Of a stretch of DNA of 64,000 nt, positions 60,899-64,000 are shown piece after piece. Under the pieces are notes generated by a model. That model did no database searches and was not told where the DNA came from. It saw only the letters and a list, made by a program, of their open reading frames with translations. A program made the position numbers and the translations under genes. The stretch's first letter is position 1. Each line of letters opens with the position of its first letter. Source of the DNA: DATJMJ01 sp035508795 (lineage in GTDB: Bacteria; Actinomycetota; Acidimicrobiia; Acidimicrobiales; Palsa-688); NCBI GenBank assembly GCA_035508795.1, contig DATJMJ010000128.1, forward strand, positions 1-64,000, in the 5' to 3' direction.

Positions 60899-61318
60899 TC
60901 ACGTGAGGTCGGGGAAGAACAGGGCGATCTCGCGGCGTGCCGACTCGGCGCTGTCGCTGCCGTGGATGAGGTTTTCCGTCATCTCCAGTGCGAGGTCGCC
61001 TCGGATCGTCCCGGGCGCCGCCTGGGCGGGGTTTGTCGCGCCCATGGTCTGGCGGACCACCTGCCAGGTCCCCTCCGGGCCTTCGACCACGGCCAGCAGC
61101 ACCGGCCCCCGGGTTATGTGCGATATGAGACCTTCGTAGAAAGCTTTGCCCACGTGCTCCGCGTAGTGCACCGCCGCCGTCTCCTTGGCGATCGTGCGCA
61201 GCTCGGCCCTCACCAGGCGGAGCCCACGGCGCTCGAGGCGGCCGATCACCTCTCCGACAAGGCCCCTCTCGACGGCGTCAGGCTTGCAGATAACCAGGGT
61301 CCTGTCGTTTTGTCCCAC
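60899..61318 (-). CDS. ndk: Nucleoside diphosphate kinase
   Basis: 139 residues. RTLVICKPDAVERGLVGEVI at the start and the active-site His in MTENLIHGSDSAESARREIA. Transfers phosphate between nucleoside triphosphates and diphosphates. GTG 61318 (VGQNDRTL) is chosen over ATG 61345 because NDK proteins begin just before this strand. It lies between folC and mreB, the usual actinobacterial order. Confidence 0.95.
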   Translation of the reverse strand: MGQNDRTLVICKPDAVERGLVGEVIGRLERRGLRLVRAELRTIAKETAAVHYAEHVGKAFYEGLISHITRGPVLLAVVEGPEGTWQVVRQTMGATNPAQAAPGTIRGDLALEMTENLIHGSDSAESARREIALFFPDLT

Positions 61319-61453
61319 AAGCGAGGCAGGATAGCGGATGCACACCCTCGGGAACCCCGGGTGCTGCTCAGGACCGGTTTTGAGCGGGGCCGAGCAAGGC
61401 CGGCTGCAATTCCGGGTGTCGCACCCCGACGAGGTGCTCCTGCCAACTCCGAC

Positions 61454-62788
61454 CTAGCCGCCGCCGCGCCCTGTGAGGGCGTCCCGGGAGCGGGCCCTGA
61501 GGTCAGTGCGCGCCTCGCCCACGGTGTAAAGAGACCCCGTCACCAGGATCAGGTCGTCGTCCCCCGCTTCCGCCAAAGCGAGGTCCAGCGCGTCCCCGAC
61601 GGACTCTTTGGCAACTGCCTGCGTACCGAGCGAGCGGGCGGCTTCGGCAACGTCCTCGGCGGGCTGGGCGCGCGGCGATGGAGGTGGGCAGGTCACCACA
61701 AGGCGTGCCCTTGCGGCGCCGAGGGCCTCCAGCATCTCGCGGGCATCTTTTCCGCGGAGCATCCCGACGACCATGACGATCGGGCGATCGGCTCCGAACT
61801 CCTCCGCGACCGCAGCGGCCGACGAACGTGCACCGGCGACGTTTTTGGCGCCGTCGAGCACGACCAGCGGCCTTTGGCGCACCACCTCCATCCGCCCGGG
61901 CGAGCTGACCTGAGCGGCAGCGGAACGGACGATGTCGTCTTCGAGCGGCCTGCCGAAGAACGCTTCGGCCGCCACGAGGGCTGCGGCGAAATTGTCCGCC
62001 TGATGCCGCCCGTGCAGCGGCAGGTAGACGTCCTCGTAGCTCGCACCCGGCGTCCGCAGGCCGACGAGGCGGCCACCGACCGCCATCACGTTGGACTGGA
62101 CGGCGAAATCGCGGCCGGCCCACCACAGCGTCTCGGGTGACTCGGCCTCGAAGATCCCGTAGAGCTCGGGATCGGGCTCACCAAGGACGAGCGTCGACCC
62201 CGGCTTGATTATCCCGGCCTTCTCGCGGGCTATGTGGGCACGCGTCGGGCCGAGCAGCTCGGTGTGGTCGAGGGCGATATTGGTGACAACCGCGACCGCG
62301 CCGTCGGCGACGTTGGTCGCGTCCCACCGACCGCCCAGGCCCACTTCGAGCACTGCGGCGTCGACGGGTTTGTCAGAAAAGTACCGGAGAGCTGCCGCCG
62401 TCATAACTTCGAACCAGTTGAGGCGCGGTTCACCGGGCCGGGAGTTTTCCAGCACGGCAAGGTCGGAAAGTACTTCGGCCAGGTCGCTGTCACTTATCGG
62501 CACCAACCCGGTCATTACCCGCTCGTTAACCGTTTCGAGATGGGGGCTGGTGTACGTGCCGACCGTGAGGCCTTTCGACATCAGCAGCTGGCTGACCGCC
62601 CGCGCGGTCGACGTCTTGCCGTTTGTGCCCGTGATGTGGACGACCGGCTCCGCCTCCTGAGGGTCGCCCATAAAGCGGACGAAATCGCGCATCCGTTGCG
62701 GTTCGGGGGCGCGCGTGCTCTTGTCGGCGAGGATGCGTTCGAGGTTTTGATGGCGGTCGAGCCACGCCAGGGCTTCGCCAAGGTTCAG
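61454..62788 (-). CDS. folC: Folylpolyglutamate synthase/dihydrofolate synthase, CTG start
   Basis: 444 residues from CTG 62788. The P-loop VHITGTNGKTSTARAV lies near residue 53; later EVGLGGRWDATNVADGAVA and ALDHTELLGPTRAHIAREKA. The first ATG (62692) would remove the conserved LGEALAWLDRHQNLERIL segment, and no ATG, GTG or TTG occurs between it and the in-frame stop just upstream (62789-62791). The CTG overlaps the clpX TGA as CTGA, mirroring the ATGA junctions elsewhere. Adds glutamate to folates. In many actinobacteria valS separates clpX and folC; it is absent here. Confidence 0.93.
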   Translation of the reverse strand: MNLGEALAWLDRHQNLERILADKSTRAPEPQRMRDFVRFMGDPQEAEPVVHITGTNGKTSTARAVSQLLMSKGLTVGTYTSPHLETVNERVMTGLVPISDSDLAEVLSDLAVLENSRPGEPRLNWFEVMTAAALRYFSDKPVDAAVLEVGLGGRWDATNVADGAVAVVTNIALDHTELLGPTRAHIAREKAGIIKPGSTLVLGEPDPELYGIFEAESPETLWWAGRDFAVQSNVMAVGGRLVGLRTPGASYEDVYLPLHGRHQADNFAAALVAAEAFFGRPLEDDIVRSAAAQVSSPGRMEVVRQRPLVVLDGAKNVAGARSSAAAVAEEFGADRPIVMVVGMLRGKDAREMLEALGAARARLVVTCPPPSPRAQPAEDVAEAARSLGTQAVAKESVGDALDLALAEAGDDDLILVTGSLYTVGEARTDLRARSRDALTGRGGG

Positions 62789-64000
62789 CTAGCTGCCCTC
62801 CGGGGCCTCGGCTCCTTGTGAACAACATCGGTGCGAGGTACCAAAGTCGGGTTGACCCGCTCGAGGACGACGGAGCGGTCGATGACGCACTTGCCGATAT
62901 CGGAACGGCTCGGCAGGTCGTACATCACCTCGAGGAGGACCTCTTCGAGGATGGCACGCAGGCCGCGTGCTCCCGTACCTCTCAGCATCGCCTGCTCGGC
63001 TACGGCCTCGAGCGCGTCGGGGGTGAACTCGAGCTCCACGCCGTCTAGCTCGAAAACCTTGCGGTACTGCTTGATGAGCGCGTTCTTGGGCTCGGTCAGT
63101 ATCCGGATGAGCGCGCTCTTGTCGAGAGTGGAAACAGTCCCGAGGACGGGGAGCCGGCCCACGAACTCGGGGATAAGACCGAACTTGAGGAGATCTTCCG
63201 GTAGGACATGGGAAAATAGCTCGTCCTCGTCCGCTTCGTGCGCACGGCGGATCTCTGCCCGGAAGCCGATCCCCTGCTTGCCGAGGCGGCCCTGCACGAT
63301 CCTGTCGAGACCAGCAAAAGCGCCCCCGCAGATGAACAGGACATTGGTCGTGTCGATCTGGATGAACTCCTGGTGGGGGTGCTTGCGCCCACCCTGGGGG
63401 GGCACCGACGCCGTCGTCCCCTCGAGGATCTTGAGAAGTGCCTGCTGGACGCCTTCCCCCGAAACATCCCTTGTAATAGAAGGGTTTTCGCTCTTACGGG
63501 CGATCTTGTCGATCTCGTCGATGTAGATGATCCCCGTCTCGGCCTTTTTGATGTCGTAGTCCGCCGCCTGGATGAGCTTGAGGAGGATGTTTTCGACGTC
63601 CTCGCCGACATAACCTGCCTCGGTGAGCGCCGTCGCATCAGCAATAGCGAACGGGACGTTGAGCATCCTTGCAAGCGTTTGGGCGAGGAAAGTCTTACCG
63701 CACCCTGTCGGGCCGAGAAGGAGGATATTGGACTTTTGCAGCTCGACGTCCCCGTCCGAATAACCGCCCGCCTGGACCCGCTTGTAGTGGTTGTAGACAG
63801 CGACCGAGAGGATCTTTTTGGCCCGCTCCTGGCCGATGACATAATCGTTGAGGAAATTGAAGATCTCTGTCGGCTTGGGGAGCTCGTCGAAGCGTACCTC
63901 CGCCGGCTCCGAGAGCTCCTCTTCGATTATGTCGTTACAGAGATCTATGCACTCGTCGCATATGTAGACGCCCGGGCCGGCGATGAGCTTTTTGACCTGT
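62785..64000 (-). CDS. clpX: ATP-dependent Clp protease ATP-binding subunit ClpX, 5' end outside window
   Basis: The frame is open to base 63999, about 405 codons. The first visible residues carry the second zinc-finger cysteine pair (YICDECIDLCNDII), so the start lies just beyond the window. Walker A LLLGPTGCGKTFLAQTLARM, Walker B IIYIDEIDKIARKS, pore loop GYVGEDVEN, sensor-2 region GTGARGLRAILEEVLLEVMY. Unfolds SsrA-tagged and other proteins for ClpP. The ATG at 63666 is internal, not the start. The TGA overlaps folC. Confidence 0.95.
   Translation of the reverse strand, partial: QVKKLIAGPGVYICDECIDLCNDIIEEELSEPAEVRFDELPKPTEIFNFLNDYVIGQERAKKILSVAVYNHYKRVQAGGYSDGDVELQKSNILLLGPTGCGKTFLAQTLARMLNVPFAIADATALTEAGYVGEDVENILLKLIQAADYDIKKAETGIIYIDEIDKIARKSENPSITRDVSGEGVQQALLKILEGTTASVPPQGGRKHPHQEFIQIDTTNVLFICGGAFAGLDRIVQGRLGKQGIGFRAEIRRAHEADEDELFSHVLPEDLLKFGLIPEFVGRLPVLGTVSTLDKSALIRILTEPKNALIKQYRKVFELDGVELEFTPDALEAVAEQAMLRGTGARGLRAILEEVLLEVMYDLPSRSDIGKCVIDRSVVLERVNPTLVPRTDVVHKEPRPRRAAS

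Noticed and set aside
63666..63842. ATG at 63666 as the clpX start
   Set aside because: The same frame continues upstream with Walker A and a zinc-finger half, so this Met is internal and the gene runs off the window.
1..64000. Search for tRNA/rRNA genes, CRISPR arrays, transposases, integrases and phage genes
   Set aside because: None could be supported by eye: no transposase or integrase motifs in the frames, no regularly spaced repeats with unique spacers, and no conserved rRNA stretches. A tRNA scan would be decisive for small RNAs.

Overview
The window is 64 kb of high-GC chromosomal DNA with an actinobacterial gene set. The evidence is a mycobacterial-type SerC, long SerA with ACT domain, RNase E/G with a long disordered N-terminus, the order clpX-folC-ndk-mreB-mreC-mreD-mrdA-rodA-rne beside rplU-rpmA-obg-proB, many GTG/TTG starts, and very short intergenic gaps with ATGA/GTGA/TGATG overlaps. 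MreBCD/RodA/PBP2 imply a rod-shaped cell. A deep-branching actinobacterium (for example Acidimicrobiia) fits, but the class is inference. I saw no tRNA, rRNA, CRISPR array, insertion sequence or prophage.

Layout. 1-9.1 kb: inositol catabolism (truncated ROK regulator, transaldolase, IolE/IolI-like, IolG, IolD, IolA, an orphan Gfo/Idh dehydrogenase). 9.2-11.4 kb: GH36 alpha-galactosidase, divergent from that dehydrogenase. 11.7-15.3 kb: serine biosynthesis (serA, serC) around a DinB/DUF664 protein. 15.4-20.3 kb: membrane GGDEF-EAL protein, LacI regulator, DHA2 exporter. 20.4-27.4 kb: sugar ABC transporter (binding protein, two permeases, one with a large extracytoplasmic insert), its LacI regulator and a beta-propeller glycosidase-like protein. 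27.5-30.6 kb: MarR-MFS pair and a secreted protein of unknown function. 30.8-35.5 kb: tightly overlapped four-gene redox operon (ThDP enzyme, 4-TM protein, gluconate dehydrogenase subunit 3-like, GMC oxidoreductase). 35.5-39.5 kb: DUF6582 protein, proline-rich micro-protein, ABC-2 exporter, flavin disulfide reductase-like enzyme. 39.6-42.3 kb: HxlR regulator divergent from two overlapping HtrA-like proteases without signal peptides. 42.8-46.7 kb: glutamate decarboxylase, 6-phosphogluconate dehydrogenase, a single-pass membrane protein. 46.7-64 kb: housekeeping block (proB, obg, rpmA, rplU, gltA, a PEBP protein, rne, rodA, mrdA, mreDCB, ndk, folC, clpX).

How it works together. The first 27 kb is mostly carbohydrate uptake and breakdown under ROK and LacI control. 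IolG, the IolE/IolI-like protein, IolD and IolA cover much of the inositol pathway; IolB/IolC/IolJ are not in the window. The last 17 kb is cell-wall elongation, ribosome assembly and core metabolism.

Most unusual features: two five-codon mini-ORFs linking iolG to iolD through three successive ATGA overlaps; repeated 9-25 bp tandem repeats just after stop codons; a folC gene whose only plausible start is CTG overlapping the clpX stop; the ThDP/GMC operon; the HxlR/double-protease locus with both promoters inside one operator; and a ribosomal protein L27 with a 65-residue Ala-rich tail.
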